From positions 1-6,930 of the forward strand of contig JABAAS010000065.1 in assembly GCA_014238625.1 (NCBI GenBank): a stretch of DNA of 6,930 nucleotides, in the 5' to 3' direction. The DNA comes from Alphaproteobacteria bacterium (GTDB lineage Bacteria; Pseudomonadota; Alphaproteobacteria; JABAAW01). A program made the translations under genes and the position numbers. The notes under the pieces were generated by a model that was not told the origin of the DNA, made no database searches, and saw only the letters and a program-made list of their open reading frames with translations. Shown in pieces: positions 1-5,950 of this stretch. Every line of letters starts with the position of its first letter. Within the stretch, counting starts at the first letter, position 1.

Positions 1-1
1 A

Positions 2-367
2 TCAGTCACAGCCCAATGGAAGGGAAGCACATACTCATTCTCCCCCGTAATATCGACCGATCCGATCAAGAAGCTGGTTGCAGAGAATCCTTACTATGCC
101 TTTGCGGTGATCCCGAAGAAGACTTACGCTACGACTAAGCGCGATGTTAAGACTTTTGGCGTCAAGGCTACTTTGGTAACCAGCGCTAGAGAGTCCGAAG
201 CCTCGGTCTATGAGGTTGTTCGCGCTGTTTTTGAAAACCTAGAAGACTTCAAAAAACTGCACCCAGCCTTCAGCAGATTGGAGCCAAAGCAAATGATCGA
301 AGAAGGTCTCTCGGCACCTCTGCATAAAGGAGCTCTGAAGTACTACAAAGAGAAGGGTTGGAAGTAG
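2..367 (+). CDS. TAXI-family TRAP transporter solute-binding protein, C-terminal part (5' end outside window)
   Basis: This is the last 121 codons of a periplasmic binding protein of the TAXI (TRAP-associated extracytoplasmic immunogenic) family, which captures a small organic acid or amino acid and hands it to a TRAP permease. The frame is open from the window edge to the TAG at 365-367. Visible family signatures are KKLVAENPYYAFAVIP, then TFGVKATLVTSA, then VYEVVRAVFENL, LHPAFSRL and the terminal GLSAPLHKGALKYYKEKGW, which is the usual TAXI C-terminus. The signal peptide and N-terminal lobe lie outside the window. The ATG-like start possible at 107 falls inside the conserved part and is not the gene start. 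A fused TRAP permease follows 159 bp downstream, the standard partner for this family. The first roughly 20 residues match the family less clearly, so an upstream error cannot be excluded. Substrate cannot be read from this fragment. Confidence 0.9.
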   Translation, partial: SVTAQWKGSTYSFSPVISTDPIKKLVAENPYYAFAVIPKKTYATTKRDVKTFGVKATLVTSARESEASVYEVVRAVFENLEDFKKLHPAFSRLEPKQMIEEGLSAPLHKGALKYYKEKGWK

Positions 368-408
368 AGCCAGCCTTTCTGGTTCAATATAGCAATAGGT
401 GGGGGAGG

Positions 409-455
409 GAGGAGCGAGCGGCTTGTTTTATAACTGGTTTATGTTCTCGCTCCTC
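409..455. repeat. 10-bp perfect inverted repeat between binding-protein and permease genes
   Basis: GAGGAGCGAG (409-418) is the exact reverse complement of CTCGCTCCTC (446-455), with a 27-base AT-richer loop between them. It lies 42 bases after the stop of the binding protein and 71 bases before the permease start. No T-run follows, so it is not a typical intrinsic terminator. Possible roles are an mRNA stem that protects the upstream message, so that binding protein is made in excess over permease (common in transport operons), or an operator. The role is inferred; only the repeat itself is seen. Confidence 0.5.
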
Positions 456-510
456 GCCCTGCTTGATTGCTTTGCCCGATTGTTAGCATGGGATTTCTTG
501 TGGCTGGGGA

Positions 511-529
511 GGGAGAGGTTTAGCTTTTG
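511..529 (+). promoter_or_regulatory. ribosome binding site and TTG start of the TRAP permease
   Basis: GGGAGAGG at 511-518 is followed after 8 bases by TTG at 527. An in-frame TAG at 521-523 rules out any earlier start in this frame, including the ATG at 488, which would give only an 11-residue peptide. The Shine-Dalgarno-like purine run at the right distance supports TTG as the true start. Confidence 0.6.
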
Positions 530-2176
530 GCGATAGAGCGCTCAAAGAGAGAGACCACCGAGTCTTCGCGTCCTCATGCTTCGCCGCTTGAGGCTTTGCG
601 TTTTGCCGAGTTCGGCTCCAGCTTGCGCGGAGGTTGGGGTAAGGTTTTTGCACTAACGGCTGGCTCTTGGTCGTTGTTCCAGATATGGATTGCCTCTCCA
701 CTACCTTTCTTATTTGACTTTGCCATAATACACGGGGTTGCGGCGCGCGCTATCCACCTCGCTTTTGCTTTTGCGCTGGTTTTTATGCTCTACCCGCTTT
801 TCAAGCCAAGAGGTACAGGCAGAGGGAAAGGTAGAGATAAAAACAAAAGCAAGGGGCTGGATAGTAGCACGAGTGAGAGCGATGCTTTGGGCGGGGCGAT
901 GGGTATCGTTCCGCGTTGGTATGACTTGCTGTTGGGTATTTTTGCGGTTGGGGCTTGCCTTTACATCGTTGTTTTTTACGATGCTCTGGTCGAGCGGGTC
1001 GGCGTTTTGCTCGAGTTGCGCTCTGCGCTTCTCCCCTCGTTTCTCCCCTCGTTTCTCTTTGGCGCGTCTGGCGCGTCTGGCGAGGGTGTTTTTCCTATCG
1101 AGTTCATCATTGGCTTTACGGGTTTGCTCCTTCTGCTTGAGGCTACTCGGCGTGCGATAGGTTTGCCGTTAGTCTTTATATCGGTTGCTTTTATCGTCTA
1201 CGCTTTGTTTGGGCAATCGATGCCGGACTTGATAGCTCACCGCGGTTTATCTTTTGATCGTTTGATTGGTTACTACTGGTTTGGTTCAGAGGTTGTCTTC
1301 GGTATACCTTTGGATGTTGCGACCAGCTTTGTTTTCATGTTTGTGCTTTTTGGCGCATTGTTGGAGCGAGCGGGCGGCGGTAAATTTTTCATCGATTTAT
1401 CTTTCGCTCTAGTTGGTCGCTATCGAGGAGGTCCTGCGAAGGCATCGATTTTGGCATCTGGAATGACTGGTATGATATCTGGCTCGTCGATAGCAAACAC
1501 TGTAACGACTGGCACTTTCACGATTCCAGTTATGCGCAAGGTGGGGTTGCCAGCGGTGAAGGCGGGAGCCATCGAGGTAGCTGCCTCTGTGAATGGACAG
1601 ATAATGCCTCCGATTATGGGTGCGGCGGCTTTCATCATGGCGGAGCTTTTGGGTATCAGCTACCGCGAGGTTATCTACCATGCTTTTGTGCCTGCGGTGG
1701 TTGCCTACTTGGCACTATTTTGGATATCGCATTTGGAGTCGATGAAGCTCGGCTTGCGCCCGATGGCATCGAGCGATATTCCGCGTTTTTTCACCACCCT
1801 TATTAGCGGTCTTCACTTTCTTTTCCCGATAGTTGTTTTAATCTACTTGCTTTTGTTCGAGCGTTATTCTGCCTCTTCGGCGGTCTTTTGGGCGACTGCA
1901 AGTTTGCTTGCGGTAATGGTTGTCCAGCGTGTTGTTGCGCCCATTACTTTGGCATTTCGCGGGCAGGGAGGAGGGGGAGGTCAGCTCGCCTCAGCTTTAT
2001 TGAGTGGCTTGCTCAGGGCGAGCAGAGAGATAGGCTCTGGACTTGTTGCTGGCGCGCGCAATATGGCTGGCATATCGATAGCGGTTGGTTGCGCGGGTAT
2101 CATCGTTGGCTCGTGTCGGTGCGACGGGTTTGAACAACGCTCTGATTGGGATAGTCGAATCGATTGCTGGCAATAA
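527..2176 (+). CDS. TRAP fused permease, N-terminal fragment as read before the frameshift
   Basis: The fragment has 549 codons. Residues 1-38 are polar and cytoplasmic. Hydrophobic segments follow near 40-61 and 75-92, then a basic and serine-rich linker near 93-125 and two to four more segments to about 235: the DctQ-like part. DctM begins near 245. Its signatures are RYRGGPAKAS (298 on), MISGSSIANTVTTG (316 on), then VGLPAVKAGAIEVAASVNG and QIMPPIMGAAAF near 358. Residues 530-549 after GIIVGS are out-of-frame sequence and match nothing in the family. The linker and the periplasm-side segment near 170-187 carry short duplications (SFLP/SFLF, GAS/GAS). If translated as is, the product lacks half of the M domain and is unlikely to transport. 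Confidence 0.6.
   Translation: MAIERSKRETTESSRPHASPLEALRFAEFGSSLRGGWGKVFALTAGSWSLFQIWIASPLPFLFDFAIIHGVAARAIHLAFAFALVFMLYPLFKPRGTGRGKGRDKNKSKGLDSSTSESDALGGAMGIVPRWYDLLLGIFAVGACLYIVVFYDALVERVGVLLELRSALLPSFLPSFLFGASGASGEGVFPIEFIIGFTGLLLLLEATRRAIGLPLVFISVAFIVYALFGQSMPDLIAHRGLSFDRLIGYYWFGSEVVFGIPLDVATSFVFMFVLFGALLERAGGGKFFIDLSFALVGRYRGGPAKASILASGMTGMISGSSIANTVTTGTFTIPVMRKVGLPAVKAGAIEVAASVNGQIMPPIMGAAAFIMAELLGISYREVIYHAFVPAVVAYLALFWISHLESMKLGLRPMASSDIPRFFTTLISGLHFLFPIVVLIYLLLFERYSASSAVFWATASLLAVMVVQRVVAPITLAFRGQGGGGGQLASALLSGLLRASREIGSGLVAGARNMAGISIAVGCAGIIVGSCRCDGFEQRSDWDSRIDCWQ
1031..1082 (+). repeat. two adjoining short tandem duplications (12 bp and 9 bp) inside the permease gene
   Basis: CTCCCCTCGTTT occurs twice in a row (1031-1042, 1043-1054) followed by CTC. 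After six bases GGCGCGTCT occurs twice (1061-1069, 1070-1078) followed by GGCG. Both periods are multiples of three, so the frame is kept and the protein gains SFLP/SFLF and GAS/GAS. They lie in a loop between hydrophobic segments of the DctQ-like part, where length changes would be tolerated. Confidence 0.8.
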
Positions 2177-3170
2177 CATCTACATACTGCTTGCCTTGAC
2201 GGCGTTGCTATGTTTGGTTTTGGGATTAGGTCTTCCGACTACTGCGAACTATCTGGTAGTTGCCTCGCTGATGGCACCGGTGCTTGTCGAGTTAGGTAGT
2301 GCTGCGGGTTTAGTTTTGCCTCTGATTGTCGTGCATCTCTATGTATTTTACTTTGGTTTGATGGCGGATGTGACGCCCCCTGTGGGTTTGGCTGCTTACG
2401 CGGCTTCTGCCATTTCGCGCGCCGATCCGATCAAGACGGGCATCCAAGCGTTTGCCTACGAGATAAGAACGGCGATACTTCCGCTCGTTTTTGTGTTTAA
2501 CACAGAGCTTGTTCTGATCGGCATTAAGAGCTGGTGGCATGGTTTATTTGTGTTTGCGACTTCGCTACTTGCGATTTTGTGCTTTACGACCGCGAGCCAG
2601 AGATTCTTGTTTCGGCGTTTGCGCATACTTGAGATGGTATTTTTGCTCGTACTTGCCGCGGCGTTGTTCCGTCCAGACGGAGTGCTATCGATAGTCTATC
2701 CGCGCTGGCAGTCTGTAGAGCTAGCTCCGAAAGAAATTGCGCAAGAACAAACCATAAAACAAACCACTAGCAGCGATTTGCGAGTTTCGATAACTAGAAA
2801 GACCGATTACGGTGACCGCTATCGTCTCGTCAACTTCACAGCTAGAGAGATAAAAGAGCTCTCTAGTGGACTCTCTGGCGGACTTTCTGGCGGACTTTCT
2901 GACGGCATTTCCTCCATTTCCTCATTAGGTTTAGGTTTAGAGCCTCGCTTGGATGAGAGTGGTGTCTCCTACCTGGCGATAACAAGGCTAACAGCAGGCG
3001 CGCAAGCGAAGGGTTTGCGCTTGGATGATCGCATCACTAAGACGGAGAGGCGCGTGCTCGAGCGTCCCTCGCCTTATTGGGTTTCGCTGATAGCTATGCT
3101 ATTATTGAGTTTATTCTTTTGGCGACATGCTAGCTCGGCGAGGGCTTTGAAAAACGAGGCTTACATATGA
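2085..3170 (+). CDS. TRAP fused permease, C-terminal fragment (second half of DctM plus DUF3394-like domain)
   Basis: Family sequence in this frame starts at about 2115 (VGATGLNN). The TTG at 2085 is only the first start-like codon and has no clear ribosome binding site. Numbering on the rebuilt protein, DctM continues with GLGLPTTANYL (566-576), then MADVTPPVGLAAYAASAISRADP and a further membrane helix. After FRPDG (714 on) comes a soluble stretch resembling DUF3394, found at the C-terminus of many fused TRAP permeases. It has the pattern ITRLTAGAQAKGLRLDDRI and ERPSPYW, then a last membrane helix near 852-866. The low-complexity segment GLSGGLSGGLSDG interrupts the soluble part. The stop TGA 3168-3170 overlaps the ATG of the aminotransferase, so translation of that gene may be coupled to this one. 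Confidence 0.6.
   Translation: MVARVSSLARVGATGLNNALIGIVESIAGNNIYILLALTALLCLVLGLGLPTTANYLVVASLMAPVLVELGSAAGLVLPLIVVHLYVFYFGLMADVTPPVGLAAYAASAISRADPIKTGIQAFAYEIRTAILPLVFVFNTELVLIGIKSWWHGLFVFATSLLAILCFTTASQRFLFRRLRILEMVFLLVLAAALFRPDGVLSIVYPRWQSVELAPKEIAQEQTIKQTTSSDLRVSITRKTDYGDRYRLVNFTAREIKELSSGLSGGLSGGLSDGISSISSLGLGLEPRLDESGVSYLAITRLTAGAQAKGLRLDDRITKTERRVLERPSPYWVSLIAMLLLSLFFWRHASSARALKNEAYI
2111..2117 (+). other. site of the +1 frame break in the TRAP permease gene
   Basis: Reading TCG (2111-2113), skipping T2114 and continuing GTC GGT GCG ACG restores the family sequence IIVGS-VGATGLNN. The exact base cannot be fixed, because omitting any one base near here gives a similar protein. The local sequence TCGTGTCGG has no run longer than one base, so it is not a typical homopolymer sequencing error. 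Confidence 0.75.
2868..2940 (+). repeat. three successive in-frame tandem repeats (12, 9 and 6 bp) in the permease DUF3394-like region
   Basis: Three 12-bp units GGACTYTCTGRC run from 2868 to 2903 and encode (S)GLSGGLSGGLSDG. Two copies of CATTTCCTC follow at 2906-2923, then TTAGGT units at 2925-2940. All periods are multiples of three. The segment is glycine/serine/leucine rich and has no counterpart I recognise in the family, so it looks like a locally expanded loop. Confidence 0.8.
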
Positions 3171-4552
3171 GCAACGAAAGTGCGGTTTTGCAGCGCGACT
3201 TGCGACATACCTATCCTCGCGCGGTTTCTGCCGAGGGACACTATATAGTAGACTCCGAGGGTATGCGATACTTTGACGCTTCTGGCGGTGCTGCCATTTC
3301 TTGTCTGGGTCATTGCCAAGAGGATGTTTTACGAGCTCTGCTGGAGCAAGCTCGGCGGCTAGATTTCGCCCATACGGCTTTTTTCAGCAATGCTGCAGTT
3401 GAGGAGTTAGCTGATTTTCTCTGCTCGCGTGCCCCGAGTGGCTTGACGCATGCTTACTTCAGCTGTGGTGGCTCTGAGGCGATGGAGGCGGCTTTCAAGA
3501 TTGCGCACCAGTATTTTCAAGAACGCGGAGAGGGCTCGACTAGGCGTTGGATAATCGCGCGCGAGCAGAGCTATCATGGCAATACGCTTGGGGCTCTTTC
3601 ATTTGGTAACAATGGTGCTCGCCGCGTGCCTTACAGCTCTATTTTGTTGCAGCAGGATAAAGTCGAGTCTTGTGTTTCTAGTTGGGTTTCCGCCTGCGAT
3701 CTTTACCGCGGTCTCAATAGTGGCGAGAGCCATAGCGACTATACGGCTCGTCTGGCTAGCGAGCTAGAAGACAAGATAAAGGAGTTGGGTGCCGAGAATG
3801 TAATCGCTTTTGCTGCGGAGACGGTTAGCGGCAGCACGCTGGGTGCGATGCCACCTACGGCTGGCTACTGGCAAGCCATGCGCGAGGTTTGCGACCGCCA
3901 TGGTATTTTACTTATTTTGGACGAGGTTATGTGTGGCTCTGGTCGTACGGGCTACTTGTTTGCTTGCCAAGAGGACGGTATTTCGCCCGATCTTCTAGCG
4001 ATGTCGAAGGGTTTAGGTGGCGGCGTGCAACCGATTGGAGCTACTCTCGTAGCCTCTCACATAGTCGAGGCGATGAGGGCTGGTAGTGGCGTCTTACGCC
4101 ATGGGCATAGCTTTATGAGTCACCCGATTATTTGCGCGACTGCGCTTGCGACACAGCGCGTTATAGAGGAGCAAGATTTGCTAACGAAGGTTCGCGCGGA
4201 TGGCGAGGCGCTACAAGGGATGCTTAGCGATGGATTGCAAACTCGAGCGCGTTTAGCGGCTCATATAGGCGATATCCGCGGTCGTGGTTTGCTACGAGCG
4301 GTTGAGTTAGTTGCGGACAAGGCTAGCAAGCGTCCTTTTCCAGTCGAGCTGTGTTTATATAAGCGAGTACGCGAGTGCGCACTCGCGCAAGGTCTTATCT
4401 GTTATCCTGGTGCTGGCAACGCGGACGGCGTTAGTGGCGACCATATTTTGCTTGCTCCGCCCTTTACGATGACGAGCTCTGATATGGACTTTCTTGTCTC
4501 GAAACTCTACGATTCGCTGGAGCAGGTTTTCTCCGAGCTAGATATTTTTTGA
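3167..4552 (+). CDS. class-III PLP-dependent aminotransferase
   Basis: This 461-residue cytoplasmic enzyme transfers an amino group, with pyridoxal phosphate (PLP) as cofactor, from an amine or amino acid to a keto acid. Fold-type I class-III motifs appear in order. GGSEAME (101-107) binds the cofactor phosphate. SYHGNTLGALS places Y136-H137 against the ring. E219 with SGSTLGAMPPT follows. LILDEV gives D252, the pyridine-nitrogen aspartate. DLLAMSKGLGGG gives K281, the Schiff-base lysine. HGHSFMSHPI follows. Length is usual for the omega-amino-acid/aminotransferase group, and no key residue is missing. The ATG overlaps the permease stop as ATGA, with GAGG 7 bases upstream, so the start is firm and coupling is likely. 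The next gene is a beta-keto acid cleavage enzyme, suggesting that the product is a keto acid processed there. The exact substrate (beta-alanine-like, 4-aminobutyrate-like or other omega-amine) cannot be set from motifs. Confidence 0.92.
   Translation: MSNESAVLQRDLRHTYPRAVSAEGHYIVDSEGMRYFDASGGAAISCLGHCQEDVLRALLEQARRLDFAHTAFFSNAAVEELADFLCSRAPSGLTHAYFSCGGSEAMEAAFKIAHQYFQERGEGSTRRWIIAREQSYHGNTLGALSFGNNGARRVPYSSILLQQDKVESCVSSWVSACDLYRGLNSGESHSDYTARLASELEDKIKELGAENVIAFAAETVSGSTLGAMPPTAGYWQAMREVCDRHGILLILDEVMCGSGRTGYLFACQEDGISPDLLAMSKGLGGGVQPIGATLVASHIVEAMRAGSGVLRHGHSFMSHPIICATALATQRVIEEQDLLTKVRADGEALQGMLSDGLQTRARLAAHIGDIRGRGLLRAVELVADKASKRPFPVELCLYKRVRECALAQGLICYPGAGNADGVSGDHILLAPPFTMTSSDMDFLVSKLYDSLEQVFSELDIF
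4370..4387. repeat. 18-bp perfect palindrome inside the aminotransferase gene
   Basis: CGCGAGTGCGCACTCGCG equals its own reverse complement over all 18 bases, with no spacer. It encodes part of the C-terminal domain (RVRECALAQ). A near copy of its first half, GCGAGTACGCG, starts at 4363. It may be chance in a gene rich in GCG/CGC, or a protein-binding site. Only the symmetry is observed. Confidence 0.6.
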
Positions 4553-4574
4553 TCTCGCCTAATGAGCGGATATT

Positions 4575-5582
4575 TTGAGCATAATAGTTAGCGTTGCGCC
4601 GAACGGTGGCAGGCTTAGTAAGCTCGACCACCCGAGCCTCCCCCTTTCGATCGCCGAGTTAGCTCAAGAGGCTCGCGCTTGCAGTGCTGCTGGCGCGCGT
4701 CTGATGCACTTTCATGTCCGCGGCACTCGTGGCGAGCATAGCCTTGACGCGGGTTTATATAGGGAGGCTTTGCGCGAGATAGAACCTCATGCTGGTGGCA
4801 TGATCTTGCAGATTTCCAGTGAGAGCAGAGGCGTTGGCAAAAGCTTGGTTAATAGTAGCGATGATGTGCTCTACAGCCCTCACCAGCAGGCACAATGTAT
4901 TTTTGCGAGCAATTGCAGGGCTGCCAGCGTCTCCTTTAGAGAGATATGCTCTGAGGGTTTTGCTTTTGCGCAGAGTTTTTACGCAGAGGCAGCCGCGCGC
5001 GGCATCCACCTCCAACATATTTTATACTCTGCTAGTGAGGCAGAGAGTTTTCAACGCGCTCTATCGACTGGCGTTGTCGTTAACGCGAGCGGTCATAGGC
5101 TCTGCGTTTTGTTTGTTTTTGGCAGAGACGCTACTTGCGGAGCGTCTGATTCTGCGTCTTTTGCGGCTTTTATCACTAGTTGCCTACAACCCTTTGAGTC
5201 TTTGGACTATGAGTCTTTGGGCAAAACTCTACCGTTATGGTTTTCTTGCGCGTTTGGTAAGCAAGAGCAGGCGCGGTTATTACAGGCGAGCCTGCTACAG
5301 CCCTCTCGCAAGGGCGATGATTCTCCGCGCGCAGAGCGAGGCTCGCGTTTGAGCATCGAATCAGGTGTGCGTTTGGGTTTCGAGAACAACTTGTACGCCC
5401 CAGATGGTGAGCCAGATGGTGAGTTAGAGGGTGAGCCAGAGGGTGAGTTAGAGGGTGAGTTAGAGGGTGAGTTAGCCGAGACGAACGCGGCGCAAGTTTT
5501 GTCATTTGCCCGCACGGCTGAGGCGCACGGCATAACACTCGCGACGCAGGAACAAACCAACGCACGGCTGGGGCTTACATAG
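4575..5582 (+). CDS. beta-keto acid cleavage enzyme (BKACE, DUF849 family)
   Basis: This 335-residue protein belongs to the family that uses a divalent metal (zinc) to convert a beta-keto acid plus acetyl-CoA into acetoacetate plus a new acyl-CoA. Family marks are VAPNGGR near the N-terminus, MHFHVRG with metal ligands H45 and H47, HSLDAGLYREA, LQISSES (79-84), GIHLQHILY, and VRLGFENNLY. In the last, E270 fits the third metal ligand and R266 the conserved arginine of the characterised enzyme Kce; the following Asp of Kce is Asn here. The usual length is about 270-300 residues. The excess comes from an insert near 87-98, one near 244-262, and a PDGE/LEGE repeat at 276-300. The start is TTG, 22 bp after the aminotransferase stop, with a weak AGCGGA site 4 bases upstream. 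No stronger in-frame start is available. Co-transcription with the aminotransferase is likely. Confidence 0.88.
   Translation: MSIIVSVAPNGGRLSKLDHPSLPLSIAELAQEARACSAAGARLMHFHVRGTRGEHSLDAGLYREALREIEPHAGGMILQISSESRGVGKSLVNSSDDVLYSPHQQAQCIFASNCRAASVSFREICSEGFAFAQSFYAEAAARGIHLQHILYSASEAESFQRALSTGVVVNASGHRLCVLFVFGRDATCGASDSASFAAFITSCLQPFESLDYESLGKTLPLWFSCAFGKQEQARLLQASLLQPSRKGDDSPRAERGSRLSIESGVRLGFENNLYAPDGEPDGELEGEPEGELEGELEGELAETNAAQVLSFARTAEAHGITLATQEQTNARLGLT
5400..5474 (+). repeat. six 12-bp tandem units encoding PDGE/LEGE near the BKACE C-terminus
   Basis: Units of the form SMN-GAK-GGT-GAG encode PDGE, PDGE, LEGE, PEGE, LEGE, LEGE and end in L. Family members usually have a single PDG followed by a short linker and the C-terminal helix (NAALV), seen here as TNAAQVLSFA. 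The run therefore looks like expansion of a native turn. It adds about 20 very acidic residues starting six residues after the FENN metal motif. The period is a multiple of three, so copy-number change would alter length without breaking the frame. Confidence 0.9.
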
Positions 5583-5612
5583 TGGCGGAGTTTGCCTATT
5601 TATTCGCACGGC
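5511..5612 (+). repeat. four copies of CGCACGGC across the BKACE 3' end and downstream gap
   Basis: The octamer CGCACGGC occurs at 5511-5518, 5524-5531, 5561-5568 and 5605-5612, all on the + strand. Two copies extend to 14 bases with one mismatch (CGCACGGCTGRGGC at 5511 and 5561), exactly 50 bases apart. Three copies are in coding sequence and the last is beyond the stop codon. The function is unknown; they may be remnants of a duplication. Confidence 0.5.
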
Positions 5613-5693
5613 GCGCAGAAGAGAGCCTACGAACCGCCAACCTAGCTCTATGGTAAAATATTTGTTACCTGAGGCTTCTTTCAACGTTTTCTG

Positions 5694-5721
5694 TTGACAA
5701 ATCGACCGCTTCCTCCGTAAT
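5694..5721 (+). promoter_or_regulatory. possible sigma-70 promoter
   Basis: TTGACA (5694-5699) is a perfect -35 box. CGTAAT (5716-5721), four of six matches to TATAAT, follows after 16 bases. It would start a transcript about 400 bases before the RTX start codon, running through the purine-rich repeats. The -10 box is poor, so this is tentative. Confidence 0.3.
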
Positions 5722-5763
5722 CTCCTTGAGCAGGTGGATGGAACGAAACAAGAGTTTAGGCAA

Positions 5764-5887
5764 GAAAGGGCGAAAAGGGCGATAAGGTGAAAGAGGCGAT
5801 AAGGTGAAAGAGGCGAAGTAAGAAAAGAGCTAAAAAAGGCTAGAAAGGGCTAACAAGAAGGGCGAGTAAGTATATGAGTAAGTACAT
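5764..5887 (+). repeat. purine-rich tandem repeat block
   Basis: Two perfect 17-bp copies of GCGATAAGGTGAAAGAG lie at 5779-5795 and 5796-5812, followed by GCGAA. Before them are near copies of GAAAGGGC. After them come degenerate units of about 10 bp (GCTAAAAAAG, GCTAGAAAGG, GCTAACAAG). Last are two 12-bp units, GAGTAAGTATAT (5864-5875) and GAGTAAGTACAT (5876-5887). The periods here are not all multiples of three, unlike the repeats inside genes, which fits noncoding sequence. Confidence 0.75.
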
Positions 5888-5950
5888 ATAGACTACAGAT
5901 TTGCTGGCCGCACATTTTTATGTTTTAGGAGGGCTTGTATAGAGGGAGTT

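Larger units (their letters stand above)
527..3170 (+). pseudogene. TRAP transporter fused permease (DctQ-like + DctM + DUF3394-like), single-base frameshift
   Basis: This is the membrane part of a TAXI-type TRAP transporter, fusing the small (Q) and large (M) permease subunits in one chain for ion-driven uptake across the inner membrane. The reading frame changes from that of 527 to that of 2115. Skipping one base, best placed at 2114, joins GCAGIIVGS directly to VGATGLNNALIGIV, as expected for the family at this point. The rebuilt protein is about 880 residues, a normal length for the DUF3394-bearing fused type. Without correction, translation ends at TAA 2174-2176 after 549 residues and loses the second half of DctM. 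There is no homopolymer run or obvious slippery stop at the site, so programmed frameshifting is unlikely. A real mutation or an assembly error are the main choices. It sits between the binding protein and an aminotransferase that overlaps its stop codon. Confidence 0.85.

Noticed and set aside
488..523. 11-codon ATG frame just before the permease start, as a leader peptide
   Set aside because: There is no ribosome binding site, no run of regulatory codons and no attenuator-type terminator after it.
738..1160. 140-residue + strand frame inside the permease gene
   Set aside because: It is out of frame with the TRAP permease. Its cysteine, arginine and serine richness is typical of a shadow frame.
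2105..2130. Programmed ribosomal frameshift in the permease
   Set aside because: There is no slippery heptamer, no in-frame stop at the site and no clear stimulatory structure; a mutation or assembly error is simpler.
4819..5352. 177-residue + strand frame inside the BKACE gene
   Set aside because: It is an out-of-frame shadow of BKACE, arginine- and leucine-rich with no family resemblance, while the overlapping frame carries all BKACE motifs.
5176..5565. Minus-strand frames of 129 and 117 residues with PLTHPLTH or NSPSNSPS repeats
   Set aside because: The repeats are the antisense reading of the PDGE/LEGE tandem array. No ribosome binding site or known domain was seen.
5738..5785. 15-codon basic peptide frame (MERNKSLGKKGRKGR) in the purine-rich block
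   Set aside because: It is too short, its composition only reflects the purine-rich repeats, and it has no well-placed ribosome binding site.
5779..5887. CRISPR array
   Set aside because: The repeats are directly adjacent with no spacers, of mixed lengths and only two copies each.
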